From assembly GCF_963668515.1 (NCBI RefSeq), contig NZ_OY764865.1:310001-374000 (forward strand): a DNA stretch of 64,000 nucleotides, read 5' to 3'. Positions 43,126 to 52,016 of this stretch are shown here, in pieces. Below the pieces are notes generated by a model. It saw nothing but the letters and a program-made list of their open reading frames with translations. It did no database searches and was not told the DNA's origin. Position numbers and translations under genes: made by a program. Within the stretch, counting starts at the first letter, position 1. Every line of letters starts with the position of its first letter. This DNA is from an uncultured Ilyobacter sp. Lineage in GTDB: Bacteria; Fusobacteriota; Fusobacteriia; Fusobacteriales; Fusobacteriaceae.

Positions 43126-43947
43126 TTATTCAAAAATCTTATCGTCATCCAAGTATTTTATAAGGATGGAGTTTTTTATAAGATTCTTAAACCCTACCTT
43201 TTCAACTGAATTAATGAGTCTTGAGGTTTCTCTTATTCTCTTTGTAAAAAAATCATCACCAATGGGAATTCTTTTATTTTTACTGTAATAACTTATAAGC
43301 TGCTTGGTGCTCTTTAGACCCAGTTCTATCTTTGCTCTTTTGAGCCTGTCTTTTAATATCCCGCTCGTACAGTCTAATTTTTTGCAGATTTCATCTGTCT
43401 GCAGTCCCTCTGCCATATGCCTAAGTATCTCGTCAGCACCTATGGGATTTATTCTGTGGTACTTAGCAGAATAAACATCTGCTTTGTGTACTATATTGGC
43501 CTCTTTGGTACTAGGCTTTATTTTCCCCCATTTACCGTGGTGGGATATTACTATATGAACAACATTCTTTTTTATTTCAGCATGGAGTTTAAGATTTGTT
43601 TCCTCCTCAATATCCTCCAAGATTTTTTCAGTCTCTCTGATTATGTAATCCGGCCTTTTTATCATCATTTGAGAATGGGACAGTTTTTCTCTGTTGATCC
43701 TTATACTCCCCTTACTTATATCGTGTATTATTATCCCCACAATGATTGAAAAAACATCTATTGTTTTTGTATACTCATCAAGGCTTATAAATTCTCTTTT
43801 CATCTCATCCTCAGATATTTTCAATACGTCATAAGTATGTGTAGAAACTTTTACTCCTTGGTCTTCTACAAGCTCTAACTGACGCACGAGAGGATGTTGA
43901 AGGAGAGAATCTATATATAATTGTGCCCTTTTATTATTTATTTGCAT
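43126..43947 (-). CDS. HD-domain protein with C-terminal LuxR-like helix-turn-helix
   Basis: A 273-residue protein. The first two thirds hold an HD phosphohydrolase-type metal site: STHTYDV (first His), IIHDISKG (the HD pair), ISHHGKWG and HKADVYSAKYH. The remainder contains DEICKKLDCTSGILKDRLKRA and LGLKSTKQLISYYSK, which reads like a LuxR/sigma-4 helix-turn-helix. I do not know a named family with this pairing. The start codon lies inside the end of dxs (14-base overlap), so translation is coupled. The likely activity is nucleotide or RNA phosphohydrolysis; a DNA-binding role is speculative. Confidence 0.75.
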   Translation of the reverse strand: MQINNKRAQLYIDSLLQHPLVRQLELVEDQGVKVSTHTYDVLKISEDEMKREFISLDEYTKTIDVFSIIVGIIIHDISKGSIRINREKLSHSQMMIKRPDYIIRETEKILEDIEEETNLKLHAEIKKNVVHIVISHHGKWGKIKPSTKEANIVHKADVYSAKYHRINPIGADEILRHMAEGLQTDEICKKLDCTSGILKDRLKRAKIELGLKSTKQLISYYSKNKRIPIGDDFFTKRIRETSRLINSVEKVGFKNLIKNSILIKYLDDDKIFE

Positions 43948-45751
43948 TTATACACCCTTCTATCCTATCAACTAATTTACTTCCTCTAAGACCATTTTCA
44001 AAAAGGAGGTCATCCCTTTTCCCATGAGGTATTTTAGCATTTTCAAGGGAGATTTTATAAACTTTTTTATATAGTCCCCTGTCATTTAAAAATTCTAAAA
44101 TAGAAGTTCCAAAGGAATTTTTGTCATAGGCTTCTTCCAAAACAAAAATATTATCATAATTTTTTACATTATCAACCAAATAATTTTCATCTAGAGGGCT
44201 TATGAAAGCAGCACTCAAAATGGTTCCCCCTATACCTCTCTTACAAAGTTCATCTTTGACTACCATAAGCTCCTTTAACATACTTCCTGTTGCTATGTAA
44301 AGATTTTTTTCACCTTTTTCCATCTCTTTCCATTTACCAAACTGCAGAGGCCTGTCTCCCTCTATGTCATAGCAGGTAGACCTCGGTATTCTTATTGCCA
44401 TAGGCCCCCTTGTATAATTTCTAGATATCTCTAGAGCCTCTTCTAATTCTCTGCATGTAGTTGGTGCAATTACTGTAAATCCCTCTATACTCAGAAAATA
44501 ACTTATATCATAGACTCCCTGATGAGTTTTCCCGTCCTCTCCTACTATTCCAGCTCTGTCTACTATAAATCTCACCGGAAGATTTTGCAGTGAGATATCA
44601 TGTATAAGCTGACTGTAAGCCCTTTGAAGAAAAGTTGAATATATTGCAACATAGGGTTTTTTTCCTGAGATAGCTAGACCTCCTGCAAAGGTCACAGCAT
44701 GTCCTTCAGCTATGCCTACATTATGGCTTCTTTCTGGAAACTTTTCAAAAAAATTCATGAGCCCCGTACCTTTTACCATCGCCGCTGATATTGCATATAT
44801 ATCCTTGTCTTTTTCTCCCATCTGGCAGATCTTTTCACCAAATACTTGAGAATAAGACGGCGATCCCTTTCTTACATTACCAGTCTGTACATCAAAGGGA
44901 GATATTCCATGAAATTTTTCCTGGTTTTTCTCAGCAAATGAATATCCCTTGCCCTTTTGAGTTTTCACATGTATCAGTATAGGTCCTTCCATCATTTTGG
45001 CTTTTTCAAAAGTTTCAATAAGCTCATTTGAGTCATGGCCGTCAATTACTCCTAAAAATTTAAATCCAAGGTCCTCACATATGCTCATAGGTGCAAAAAA
45101 TTGTTTTACAGAATGTTCGGCCCTTTTCAAGACACCTCCCACCCTTTTCCCAATTTTAGCCTTTCTTACTAGACTTCTCACTTCATCCTTGAGGTTCATA
45201 TAAGTTTTACTTACAAGAAGTTTTGAAAAAAATCTTGAAAGCGATCCCACATTCTCCCCTATAGACATCTCATTGTCATTTAGAAGAATTATCAGGTTTT
45301 GGAATCGGCCTCCTATATAATTTAATGCCTCTAAAGAGGTACCGTTAGCTATAGATGCATCTCCTACCACCACAATGACTTTTGAGTCTGGATTCGCTGC
45401 TGCTATTCCGCTAGCCGCAGAAAGTCCAGAGCCTGCATGACCAGATATAAAAGCATCGTGTTCACTCTCTTCAGGATTTAGAAATGGGGCTATTCCACCC
45501 TTTTTTCTAAGGGTGGAAAATTTTTTATCCCTTCCTGTGACAATCTTATGAACATAAGACTGATGTCCTACATCGAAAAGTATTTTATCCTTAGGAGAAT
45601 CAAAAACTTTATGAAGTGCAAGAGTTAATTCTACAACTCCTAGATTGGGAGCTAAATGTCCCCCGTTTTTACTTACAACATCTATGAGTTGCTCCCTTAT
45701 CTCTTGGGCTAGTTTTTCAATTTGATTTATGTTCATATTTTTTATATTCAT
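43934..45751 (-). CDS. dxs: 1-deoxy-D-xylulose-5-phosphate synthase
   Basis: A 605-residue thiamine-diphosphate enzyme that condenses pyruvate and glyceraldehyde 3-phosphate, the first step of the MEP isoprenoid pathway. The N-terminal domain has DVGHQSYVHKIVTGR, SGHAGSGLSAASG and the TPP site VVGDASIANGTSLEALNYIG; the central pyrimidine domain has GIAEGHAVTFAGGLA, and the transketolase C domain ends the protein. GGTAGG lies before the ATG; a second in-frame ATG is five codons later. The same pathway's last enzyme, ispH, is at 62982-63851. Confidence 0.96.
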   Translation of the reverse strand: MNIKNMNINQIEKLAQEIREQLIDVVSKNGGHLAPNLGVVELTLALHKVFDSPKDKILFDVGHQSYVHKIVTGRDKKFSTLRKKGGIAPFLNPEESEHDAFISGHAGSGLSAASGIAAANPDSKVIVVVGDASIANGTSLEALNYIGGRFQNLIILLNDNEMSIGENVGSLSRFFSKLLVSKTYMNLKDEVRSLVRKAKIGKRVGGVLKRAEHSVKQFFAPMSICEDLGFKFLGVIDGHDSNELIETFEKAKMMEGPILIHVKTQKGKGYSFAEKNQEKFHGISPFDVQTGNVRKGSPSYSQVFGEKICQMGEKDKDIYAISAAMVKGTGLMNFFEKFPERSHNVGIAEGHAVTFAGGLAISGKKPYVAIYSTFLQRAYSQLIHDISLQNLPVRFIVDRAGIVGEDGKTHQGVYDISYFLSIEGFTVIAPTTCRELEEALEISRNYTRGPMAIRIPRSTCYDIEGDRPLQFGKWKEMEKGEKNLYIATGSMLKELMVVKDELCKRGIGGTILSAAFISPLDENYLVDNVKNYDNIFVLEEAYDKNSFGTSILEFLNDRGLYKKVYKISLENAKIPHGKRDDLLFENGLRGSKLVDRIEGCINANK

Positions 45752-45766
45752 AGAAATTTTCCTACC

Positions 45767-46231
45767 TTAGGCGAGCAGATATTTTTTCATCAGAAGTCCT
45801 ACTACAATTCCTAGAAGAGCACCTATCAAGACTTCAAATGGTGTGTGCCCTAATAGCTCTTTGAGATTCTCATCATGAATTCTTTCCTCAATTTTCTGAG
45901 TAAGTCTTTCTACTATCTTGTTTAGTACTCCAGCTTGTTTCCCAGCGGCTCTTCTTATCCCTGCAGCATCGTACATGATTATTCCGGAAAAAATTACTGC
46001 TATTGCAAAATAGCTACTCGCCATCCCTTCGACTATAGCTATAGATGTTGCTAGAGAGGTGGCAGTAGACGAGTGGGAACTTGGCATTCCCCCAGTCTCC
46101 CAAAACCTCTTAATATCCAATTTTTTATCAAAAATTATGGCACTTATTACCTTGTAAAATTGAGCTATAAACCACGCAATAAATACAACATCGATTATCC
46201 TATTCCCAAAAATTATCCCTGGTTTCATCAT
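45767..46231 (-). CDS. Divergent PAP2 / DUF212 membrane protein
   Basis: A 154-residue membrane protein of the DUF212 (divergent PAP2, YuiD-like) family, related to acid phosphatases acting on lipids. Three to four membrane segments are visible, with the family blocks GGMPSSHSSTATSLATSIA, MYDAAGIRRAAGKQAGVLN and LLGHTPFEVLIGALLGIVVG. Two consecutive ATG codons follow CGGGAGAGA. Its place before dxs suggests polyprenyl-phosphate metabolism, but that is inference. Confidence 0.88.
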   Translation of the reverse strand: MMKPGIIFGNRIIDVVFIAWFIAQFYKVISAIIFDKKLDIKRFWETGGMPSSHSSTATSLATSIAIVEGMASSYFAIAVIFSGIIMYDAAGIRRAAGKQAGVLNKIVERLTQKIEERIHDENLKELLGHTPFEVLIGALLGIVVGLLMKKYLLA

Positions 46232-46247
46232 TCTCTCCCGATATAAT

Positions 46248-46553
46248 TTAGATTTTTCTCATTACCTCTGAAACAACAGGATTGTCTTTGTTTTCCTTGT
46301 AAAATATCAGTGTCTTACCTATTATTCCCACAAGTTCAGATTCAGTTTTTTCTGCGAGCTCAAATGCGACCTCTTTTTTGTCCACTTCAGAGTTCTGAAG
46401 GATCTTTACCTTGATAAGTTCTCTAGACTCTATGGCCTGAAGAAAGCTCTCGACAAGATTGTCCGACATACCCTCTTTGCCTATTCTCACAATAGGGTCT
46501 AGGTCGTGGGCCTCTTTTCTCAAAAAATCTCTTTGTTTGCTGTTAAGTTTCAT
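46248..46553 (-). CDS. yhbY: YhbY-family RNA-binding (CRM domain) protein
   Basis: A 101-residue single CRM domain protein that binds the pre-50S ribosomal particle. The sequence LNSKQRDFLRKEAHDLDPIVRIGKEG and the later GIIGKTLIFYK are diagnostic. ATG after GAGAGGAG. It follows RNase J by 11 bases, consistent with a shared RNA-processing transcript. Confidence 0.95.
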   Translation of the reverse strand: MKLNSKQRDFLRKEAHDLDPIVRIGKEGMSDNLVESFLQAIESRELIKVKILQNSEVDKKEVAFELAEKTESELVGIIGKTLIFYKENKDNPVVSEVMRKI

Positions 46554-46564
46554 TTTTCTCCTCT

Positions 46565-48379
46565 CTATACTTCCATTATTATCGGTAAAATTACCGGGTT
46601 TCTCTGAATTTTATCATAAAAATACTTGGACGCTACGTCTTTTGTCACAGTTTTTAAGGCTGCCCATTCTGTGATTTTCTTTTCTTCGTAAGATTTAAGT
46701 TTTTCTTTGATGCACAAAGCGGCCTCGTTTATCATCTTTTCAGACTCTCTAGAATACACAAAACCTCTTGTAACTATATCAGGTCCTGCAAGTATCATTC
46801 CTGTTTCTTTAGATATAGTTAGAACGACTATTACCACACCGTCTTGTCCTAACTGTTGTCTGTCACGAAGGACTATATTACCTATATCTCCTACTCCCAG
46901 TCCGTCTACGAGAATAGCTCCGGCACTTACCTTTCCGGCTATTTTAGCATAGGATTTAGTAACCTCTATTTTGCTTCCGTTTACTGCGATGAGTATCTGG
47001 TTCTCTCTAACCCCTGTCTCAATAGCCGTTTCTTTATGTGCCTTGAGCATTTTATACTCTCCATGAACAGGCATAAAGTGCCTTGGTTTTATGAGGTTTA
47101 ACATCAGTTTCTGCTCATCTTTACTAGCATGCCCTGATACGTGTATCCCCGCTATTTTTCTAAATACCACTTCTGCATCATGCTTCAGTAGATTATTTAT
47201 GTTGTTATATACGGCCCTTTCATTTCCCGGAATTGGAGTTGCAGATATTATTACAGTATCTCCCTTTCTGAGTTTTATATGTTTATGCATGTTTTTAGCT
47301 ATTCTAGACAGTGCTGCCAGAGGTTCTCCCTGGGTACCTGTACACAGTATCACTACCTTGTCCTCTTTTAATTTTCCAACATCATAAAGAGATACCATGA
47401 GTCCGTCTGGTATTTTTAGATATCCTAGCTTAGAAGCTATTTCAAAAACCCTCACCATACTTCTTCCGTCTATGGCTATTTTTCTTCCAAACTGATGAGA
47501 TACATCTATTATCTGTTGAAGTCTGTGAATATGTGAAGCAAAAGAGGCAGCTATTATCCTTCCCTTGGCTTTTTCAAACTCCAATCTGAAAGCTTCCCCT
47601 ACACTTTTCTCAGAAGGGGTAAAACCCTCTACTTCAGAGTTGGTAGAGTCCGAGAGAAGAAGGTCTACTCCCTGATCTCCAAGCTGTGCAAGTCTTGAAA
47701 AGTCAACCCCCACACCATCTACAGGTGTGAGGTCTATTTTAAAATCTCCAGTATGGACTATTACTCCCGCAGGTGTTGTTACTGCAAGGGCATAGGCATC
47801 GGCTATTGAGTGAGTTACCTTTATAAATTCAACTGTAAAGTATTTACCTACCTTTATCTTGCTTCTTCCCTTTATCTCTTTCATTTTAGGAAGTACCTTT
47901 GAAAATCCCGGATTGTCAAACTTAGATTTTGCAAGAGCTAAAGTGAGTTTTCCCCCATACATAGGAACTGACTTATCTATTTTATTATATAAATAAGGAA
48001 TTCCACCTATGTGATCCTCATGACCGTGGGTTATAAACAATCCTTTTATCTTATTTTTATTACTTTCAATGTATGAAAAATCAGGAATTACAAGATCTAT
48101 TCCAAGTAGTTCATCATCTGGGAAAGTAAGTCCAGCATCTAATATGATTATCTCATCTCTATATTGGACCAGTGTCATATTTTTACCTACTTCATCTAGC
48201 CCCCCTAGAGGAATCACATACATCTTTTCCTCTTTTTTTGCTTTTACCACCTCTGAACTGTCCACAATTTTAGTTGCAGAATTTTCTTCCATTCTAGGTT
48301 TTTTGGTATCTGTATTTTTTTCTCTATGTGCAGCAGGTCCCTTTCCATGGACCTCCTTTTGTTGATTTTTCATGCTCAT
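46565..48379 (-). CDS. rnj: Ribonuclease J
   Basis: A 604-residue MBL/beta-CASP ribonuclease with 5'-to-3' exonuclease and endonuclease activity, central to mRNA decay where RNase E is lacking. The first ~50 residues are a charged low-complexity tail absent from B. subtilis RNase J1. The zinc motif is THGHEDHIGG, then HTGDFKID, and the beta-CASP/C-terminal parts carry TGTQGEPLAAL and HVSGHASKDE. The start follows GGAGGGA; an ATG two codons later is possible. Its 5' leader has a pair of palindromes that may fold into a stable hairpin. Confidence 0.95.
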   Translation of the reverse strand: MSMKNQQKEVHGKGPAAHREKNTDTKKPRMEENSATKIVDSSEVVKAKKEEKMYVIPLGGLDEVGKNMTLVQYRDEIIILDAGLTFPDDELLGIDLVIPDFSYIESNKNKIKGLFITHGHEDHIGGIPYLYNKIDKSVPMYGGKLTLALAKSKFDNPGFSKVLPKMKEIKGRSKIKVGKYFTVEFIKVTHSIADAYALAVTTPAGVIVHTGDFKIDLTPVDGVGVDFSRLAQLGDQGVDLLLSDSTNSEVEGFTPSEKSVGEAFRLEFEKAKGRIIAASFASHIHRLQQIIDVSHQFGRKIAIDGRSMVRVFEIASKLGYLKIPDGLMVSLYDVGKLKEDKVVILCTGTQGEPLAALSRIAKNMHKHIKLRKGDTVIISATPIPGNERAVYNNINNLLKHDAEVVFRKIAGIHVSGHASKDEQKLMLNLIKPRHFMPVHGEYKMLKAHKETAIETGVRENQILIAVNGSKIEVTKSYAKIAGKVSAGAILVDGLGVGDIGNIVLRDRQQLGQDGVVIVVLTISKETGMILAGPDIVTRGFVYSRESEKMINEAALCIKEKLKSYEEKKITEWAALKTVTKDVASKYFYDKIQRNPVILPIIMEV

Positions 48380-48405
48380 GCTTTCCCTCCATAAATAATA
48401 GGAGA

Positions 48406-48438
48406 GTTTTAAAACGGTCCCCTACACTGTTTTAAAAC
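48406..48438 (-). promoter_or_regulatory. Twin-palindrome hairpin in the rnj leader
   Basis: GTTTTAAAAC occurs twice (48406-48415 and 48429-48438), each itself a 10-bp palindrome, separated by 13 bases; together they can form one long stem. A TATAAT box lies just upstream (48454-48459, minus strand), so the structure would be near the 5' end of an rnj transcript. Confidence 0.6.
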
Positions 48439-48478
48439 CCACCTTCATTTTCTATTATAATTAAAATGTTCAAAAAAA

Positions 48479-50266
48479 CTACTCTTTTCCTTTTAATTCA
48501 AGATACTTGTCCACCATGGATTTTGCAGCAGGTCCGGCTATACTTCCTCCTCCTCCTGCTCCTTCTGCAAAAACAACAAACACAACCTCAGGATTATCTG
48601 CCGGAAAGTATCCAGCTACCCACGCATGGGAATTTTTATACTGAGAATTCTGTGCTGATCCTGTCTTTGCTGCGACTTGTATACCTTGAGTTCTGAGGGC
48701 TTTTGCAGTACCGTTGTCTTGTTCCACTGTTGCTATCAGGTCTTCATTCAATATATCAAAATATCTTTGTGGAACATCATTTTCTATATATTTATCTCTT
48801 AAAACAGATTCTGTGCTATTAGGGCCTTGAAAATAATTAGCCACATGCGGTCTGTAAGCATATCCCTTGTTTGCAAGGATACAATATGCCATTGCTGCCT
48901 GAAGAGGTGTCATAGTAAGGTATCCCTGTCCTATAGAGAGATTTATCGTGTCTCCCCTATACCAGCCCTCTTTCACATATTTTCTTTTCCAAGATTCATC
49001 AGGAAGTCTTCCGGATTTTTCTCCTGGAATATCCACCCCTGTTTTTTCCCCTATACCAAACTTTGATGCAGTTTTCACTATAGGTTCATAACCCATCTCA
49101 TCCCCATGCTTGTAAAAATAAGTATTCACAGATTCTACCAGGGCTTTTCTCATATTTACAAATCCGTGCCCACCGGCCTTCCAAGATTTCCACTTCCATT
49201 TCCCGATCTGATAATATCCCGGGTCATATAGAGTTTCATTTGGATTTAGACCTTTTCCAAGAAGGGCTGTAGCGGTTATTATCTTAAATATTGACCCCGG
49301 CGGATACTCTCCTGTTATCGATCTGTCAGTTAGGGGCCTTCTTTTATCTTTTGTAATCTTCCTCCACTCTTTAGGTGAAATTCTAGAACTAAACATATTC
49401 AGGGAATATGTTGGATAACTTACCATTGCGAGAATTTCACCATTTTTTGGATTAATAGCAATAGCAGACCCTTGTAGTTTGTTGCTTTTAAAATATTCCT
49501 CCATGTGATCCTGGAGCTGCTTATCTATCGTCAGATAGATATCTTTTCCTTGTTCAGGTTCTCTGGTTTTGAGTTTCTTTACAATTCTGTTAAGAGCATT
49601 TACCTCTATATATTCATACCCTGCCTTACCTTGAAGTTGTAGGTCATACTCCTTTTCCACGCCGTTTTTTCCTATTATATCTCTCTGTGTATAACCCAGT
49701 CCCTTGAGTTTTTTATACTCTGTTGCTGAGATTTTTTTTACATACCCTAAAACGTGAGAAGCCAGAGTGTCATAAATATACTTTCTCTTAGAATATGTCT
49801 GTACCTGCAAGTAGGGGTAGTCAGAAAGTCTTTCCATTATTCTATGAGCTTCTTTTACATCAAGGTCTTCTAAAAGAATATTTTCTCTTGTATAGGGGAA
49901 AATTTCTCCATATTTTATTCGTTTTTCTATATATTCCTTTTCAAAACCTGTGAGATCAGATATTTCTCTTACTATCTCATCGTCAAATTTTCTTTCTTTC
50001 ATATAGACAAGCCTGTAGCCCGCCTCATTTGTTACAAGTAGCTCCCCTTTAGAATCAAATATTTTACCTCTTGGAGCCTCAATTCTTTTGAGTTTAACTC
50101 TGTTTTTCTCAGAAAGATTTTTATACTTTTCTCCCTTTATGATCTGAAGATAAAAGAGCCTAGATCCGAGAAGTGCAAATATAACAACAACAAATACCTG
50201 AAATATGTTGCATCTGCTGCTATTATTTTTTCCCAGTCTAACTTCAAAACTTTTTTTTTTCTTCAT
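48479..50266 (-). CDS. mrdA: Penicillin-binding protein 2 (elongation transpeptidase)
   Basis: A 595-residue class B PBP, the D,D-transpeptidase of the elongasome, anchored in the inner membrane by one helix (about 22-42). After the PBP dimerisation domain (with APRGKIFDSKGELLVTNEAG) comes the catalytic domain with SxxK in PPGSIFKI, SxN in ESVNTYF and KTG in AAKTGSAQ. The C terminus is glycine-rich then helical. It overlaps the stop of the MreD-like gene by a base. No rodA or mreBC is in view. Confidence 0.95.
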   Translation of the reverse strand: MKKKKSFEVRLGKNNSSRCNIFQVFVVVIFALLGSRLFYLQIIKGEKYKNLSEKNRVKLKRIEAPRGKIFDSKGELLVTNEAGYRLVYMKERKFDDEIVREISDLTGFEKEYIEKRIKYGEIFPYTRENILLEDLDVKEAHRIMERLSDYPYLQVQTYSKRKYIYDTLASHVLGYVKKISATEYKKLKGLGYTQRDIIGKNGVEKEYDLQLQGKAGYEYIEVNALNRIVKKLKTREPEQGKDIYLTIDKQLQDHMEEYFKSNKLQGSAIAINPKNGEILAMVSYPTYSLNMFSSRISPKEWRKITKDKRRPLTDRSITGEYPPGSIFKIITATALLGKGLNPNETLYDPGYYQIGKWKWKSWKAGGHGFVNMRKALVESVNTYFYKHGDEMGYEPIVKTASKFGIGEKTGVDIPGEKSGRLPDESWKRKYVKEGWYRGDTINLSIGQGYLTMTPLQAAMAYCILANKGYAYRPHVANYFQGPNSTESVLRDKYIENDVPQRYFDILNEDLIATVEQDNGTAKALRTQGIQVAAKTGSAQNSQYKNSHAWVAGYFPADNPEVVFVVFAEGAGGGGSIAGPAAKSMVDKYLELKGKE

Positions 50267-50685
50267 TACATACTCCCGAAAAACTTATCGTCTTTTTTCA
50301 TGTATAGATAATTAAATATCCCGTATGATACCATCAGTTTAACTAATATAAAAAATGTGAAATAACCAGTCTTAAAATATACCATTCCGCCGTAGATTAC
50401 TGCCTGAATTGATATAATAAAGGGCAGGTTGTATTTTTCATAAGCTATAATTTTAGATACCCAATGAAAAACAAGATAAAATATGGTCCCAGCAATAGCA
50501 GCAGTTGCAAAACTTATACTTTGAAATGACATTATAAAAGCCACCAAAAGAATAAAAAAAATAGAATCTACATTTTTTTTATAAACAAGATAAGTTATAT
50601 AGGGGATAGCTATAAAATTATACGGGTAATCCAAAGCCAGACTATTTTCCAAAAATATGAGTATCATGAAAAAGAAATTAATCAT
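50266..50685 (-). CDS. MreD-like small membrane protein
   Basis: A 139-residue, strongly hydrophobic protein with four to five predicted membrane segments. Size, topology and its position directly before mrdA (stop and start share a base) fit MreD, a component of the rod-shape complex, but the sequence alone does not establish this; mreB and mreC are not adjacent. The ribosome site (AAAGAGAT) is weak, and the gene follows rsfS by one base, so translation may be coupled. Confidence 0.6.
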   Translation of the reverse strand: MINFFFMILIFLENSLALDYPYNFIAIPYITYLVYKKNVDSIFFILLVAFIMSFQSISFATAAIAGTIFYLVFHWVSKIIAYEKYNLPFIISIQAVIYGGMVYFKTGYFTFFILVKLMVSYGIFNYLYMKKDDKFFGSM

Positions 50686-50686
50686 T

Positions 50687-51022
50687 TTATCTCTTTATTA
50701 TCTCCTTAGCTTCATTCCAAAGGACTTCAAGTTTATAAAAATCCCTGGTTTCTTCATCCATGATATGGACCACTATGTCATCTAGGTCCACTAAAACCCA
50801 CTTGGCCTCATTGTATCCCTCTATACCTAGTCGAATCTCCCCTGATTCTCTGATTTTTTTGTCCACTTCATCAGTTATTGCCTGTATGTTTCTGTTAGAA
50901 CTTCCAGTGCATATGACAGCATAGTCACATAGCGAACTTTTTCCTTGAAAATCAAGAACTAGTATGTCCTTTGCTTTTTTACTCTCTATTGCATCAACTA
51001 CTGTTTGTAACTTCCCGGTCAT
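50687..51022 (-). CDS. rsfS: Ribosomal silencing factor RsfS (Iojap)
   Basis: A 111-residue protein that binds L14 and blocks subunit joining in starved cells. Conserved blocks DILVLDFQGKSSLCDYAVICTG (part of it: SSLCDYAVICTGSSNR) and the EGYNEAKWVLVDLDDIVVHI region with DFYKLEVLW at the end are diagnostic. ATG after AGGAGG. It lies between a LytR_C-type gene and the MreD-like gene. Confidence 0.95.
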   Translation of the reverse strand: MTGKLQTVVDAIESKKAKDILVLDFQGKSSLCDYAVICTGSSNRNIQAITDEVDKKIRESGEIRLGIEGYNEAKWVLVDLDDIVVHIMDEETRDFYKLEVLWNEAKEIIKR

Positions 51023-51035
51023 TTTGCCTCCTGAA

Positions 51036-52016
51036 TTATTTTATGAAAATGTTTATTTTATTTTTAAGTTCTTTATTTTCGACCATATTTTTTATCCCAA
51101 GCTTCTGAGAAAGCTTATATCCTGTATAATAATCCTCACCGTTATATTCTATAAAGCTCTCTTCTGCCTTAGATGAATCCTTGTTAGCTTCTACATTTTT
51201 ATAGCCTATCTTCTTTAATTTTGCTACAGTTTCATCTGTCCCTTTAGAATCTCCGAATACATCTATTTCAAGAAGTCCCTCTTGCTCTTTTCCCAATACA
51301 AATACTACGTTTGCAAGGGTGGGAAGACTTCCCTCCTCCTTTATTCTAAAATACTTCTCATCTAGTTCTAATATCATCTCTTTAAGTTTGTCTTCAGGAA
51401 GGTCTTTATTCATGACATAGCTGTATTGTTCATAAGACTCATAGTTGGCACTGTTATATTTCACAGAGAAAGCATCTTTCAGTTTTTCTCCAGCCTGTCT
51501 TGCATAACCGCTTCTTCCATTGGCATTCAATATATCAACTATGGCATTTTGCACCTCTCCGCCTCCTGTCACCTCATAATAAAGCTCTAGAAACATGGAG
51601 TTCAGACTAGATGTTAGCACATACCTTTTATCTCCCATTGATATCTCAGGGATATTTTTCATATGTTTTGTGTTTACATCTACCTCTTTTCTTTTCACCA
51701 CCTTAAAGTTTTCAACTTTTTCGGGAAGTATCTCATTTAATCTTCTTACAACTTCCTCATAATTTTTAGTATTGATAATATCCCCTAGGGTCTCATTCTT
51801 ATTGATGCTGATCTCAAAGGGTATTTTAATAGATAATTTTTCTCCATATACCACAAAAGTGTTTTCTTTTCCTACTATTATATATTTATCCCACTCCTGG
51901 AATTCCTTGTCATTTCTTTTTCCCACATTTATAAGGAGTGTTACTGTTAAAATCAAAATCACAGAACAGATAAAGAATAAAAATTTAACCTTATTTTTAT
52001 TTGATCTTCTTGCCAC
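51036..52016 (-). CDS. Membrane-anchored LytR_C-domain protein
   Basis: A 326-residue protein with a short basic N terminus, one membrane helix (about 11-29) and a large extracytoplasmic part. The segment AIVDILNANGRSGYARQAGE (about 158-177) matches the LytR C-terminal domain; a second, weaker unit may lie near the C terminus (LEIDVFGDSKGTDETVAKLK). There is no LytR-CpsA-Psr catalytic domain. Starts at GTG, with GGGAGG upstream, overlapping the end of mtaB by 20 bases. The neighbour rsfS is commonly next to LytR/LCP genes in other bacteria, to my recollection, so this may be a shortened counterpart. Confidence 0.7.
   Translation of the reverse strand: MARRSNKNKVKFLFFICSVILILTVTLLINVGKRNDKEFQEWDKYIIVGKENTFVVYGEKLSIKIPFEISINKNETLGDIINTKNYEEVVRRLNEILPEKVENFKVVKRKEVDVNTKHMKNIPEISMGDKRYVLTSSLNSMFLELYYEVTGGGEVQNAIVDILNANGRSGYARQAGEKLKDAFSVKYNSANYESYEQYSYVMNKDLPEDKLKEMILELDEKYFRIKEEGSLPTLANVVFVLGKEQEGLLEIDVFGDSKGTDETVAKLKKIGYKNVEANKDSSKAEESFIEYNGEDYYTGYKLSQKLGIKNMVENKELKNKINIFIK

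Noticed and set aside
48466..48696. Plus-strand open frame over the 3' end of mrdA
   Set aside because: Low-complexity Leu/Gln-rich antisense frame overlapping conserved PBP2 codons.
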